Shown piece after piece: positions 7,231 to 7,386 of a stretch of DNA of 7,386 nucleotides. The stretch comes from an uncultured Saprospiraceae bacterium (lineage in GTDB: Bacteria > Bacteroidota > Bacteroidia > Chitinophagales > Saprospiraceae), in the NCBI GenBank assembly GCA_937942405.1, contig CALDEN010000229.1, forward strand, positions 1-7,386, in the 5' to 3' direction. The notes beneath the pieces are model-generated. The model saw only the letters and a program-made list of their open reading frames with translations. It did no database searches and was not told the origin of the DNA. The position numbers and the translations under genes are program-made. Every line of letters begins with the position of its first letter. Position 1 is the stretch's first letter.

Positions 7231-7244
7231 TCATCTAAGGATGA
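7231..7244. repeat. Short inverted repeat next to the scoAB -7 box, possible operator
   Basis: TCATC (7231-7235) and GATGA (7240-7244) form an inverted repeat around TAAG. It sits between the putative -7 and -33 elements of scoAB, where a bound repressor would block polymerase, and is also upstream of the divergent DoxX gene. Five-base arms are short, so chance is possible. Confidence 0.3.
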
Positions 7245-7279
7245 AAAGTAATTAAACCAGTATTTTCAAAAGAAAAAAG

Positions 7280-7386
7280 ATGCAAAACATAGATTTAGGA
7301 AAACTCATCCTACGTATAATCGGTGGCGGATTCATGCTCACTCACGGAATACCTAAGCTCATGAAGCTCTTGTCAGGCAATATGTC
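7280..7386 (+). CDS. N-terminal fragment of a DoxX family membrane protein
   Basis: An ATG at 7280, preceded by an A-rich leader typical of Bacteroidota, opens 35 codons that run off the window. The translation begins MQNIDLGKLILRIIGGGF and continues MLTHGIPKLMKLLSG. This fits the first membrane helix of DoxX/DoxD-like proteins: L-x-L-R-x-x-x-G-x-x-F/M-L-x-HG-x-x-K. DoxX proteins are small four-helix inner-membrane proteins, some linked to thiosulfate:quinone oxidoreductase or to redox stress; most have no assigned function. The gene is divergent from scoA across 82 bases. Only the first quarter is visible, so completeness cannot be judged. Confidence 0.8.
   Translation, partial: MQNIDLGKLILRIIGGGFMLTHGIPKLMKLLSGNM

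Noticed and set aside
3071..7241. 11-base match TCATCTAAGGA at 3071-3081 and 7231-7241, in both divergent intergenic regions
   Set aside because: Several exact 11-base matches are expected by chance in a window of this size, and the inverted partner GATGA is missing from the first copy.

Overview
The window looks like chromosomal DNA of a Bacteroidota bacterium. Both large genes encode secreted proteins with a C-terminal type IX secretion (T9SS) type A sorting domain, and this system is confined to that phylum. Shine-Dalgarno sites are absent and starts lie in A/T-rich leaders. One promoter carries a good match to the Bacteroidota -7 box (TAnnTTTG). Class-level placement (Saprospiria or Flavobacteriia) cannot be settled from the sequence.

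Layout: (1) 1-261 is the 3' end of a + strand gene, probably a GH31 alpha-glucosidase-type glycosidase, followed by a strong hairpin terminator. (2) 391-2835 (- strand) is an 814-aa secreted protein with a sialidase/propeller-like N-terminal half containing an Asp box, a DUF7619-like domain and a T9SS tail. (3) 2836-3297 is a 462-bp A/T-rich divergent intergenic region with no convincing gene. (4) 3298-5769 (+) is an 823-aa secreted protein with five tandem ~135-aa PPC-like beta-sandwich repeats, a MopE-like acidic motif and a T9SS tail. (5) 5775-5803 is a near-perfect bidirectional terminator. (6) 7197-5828 (- strand) is a two-gene operon encoding the A and B subunits of a 3-oxoacid CoA-transferase (scoA-scoB). 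(7) From 7280, divergent from scoA, is the 5' end of a DoxX-family membrane protein gene.

The two T9SS genes are divergent, and both products should be exported across the inner membrane by Sec and across the outer membrane by T9SS. Their function is unknown, and adhesion or surface binding is a guess from architecture. The scoAB pair is ordinary ketone-body/acetoacetate metabolism. I see no defence system, CRISPR, mobile element, tRNA or rRNA. The most distinctive feature is the five-fold repeat protein, in which each repeat carries six cysteines at nearly fixed spacing.
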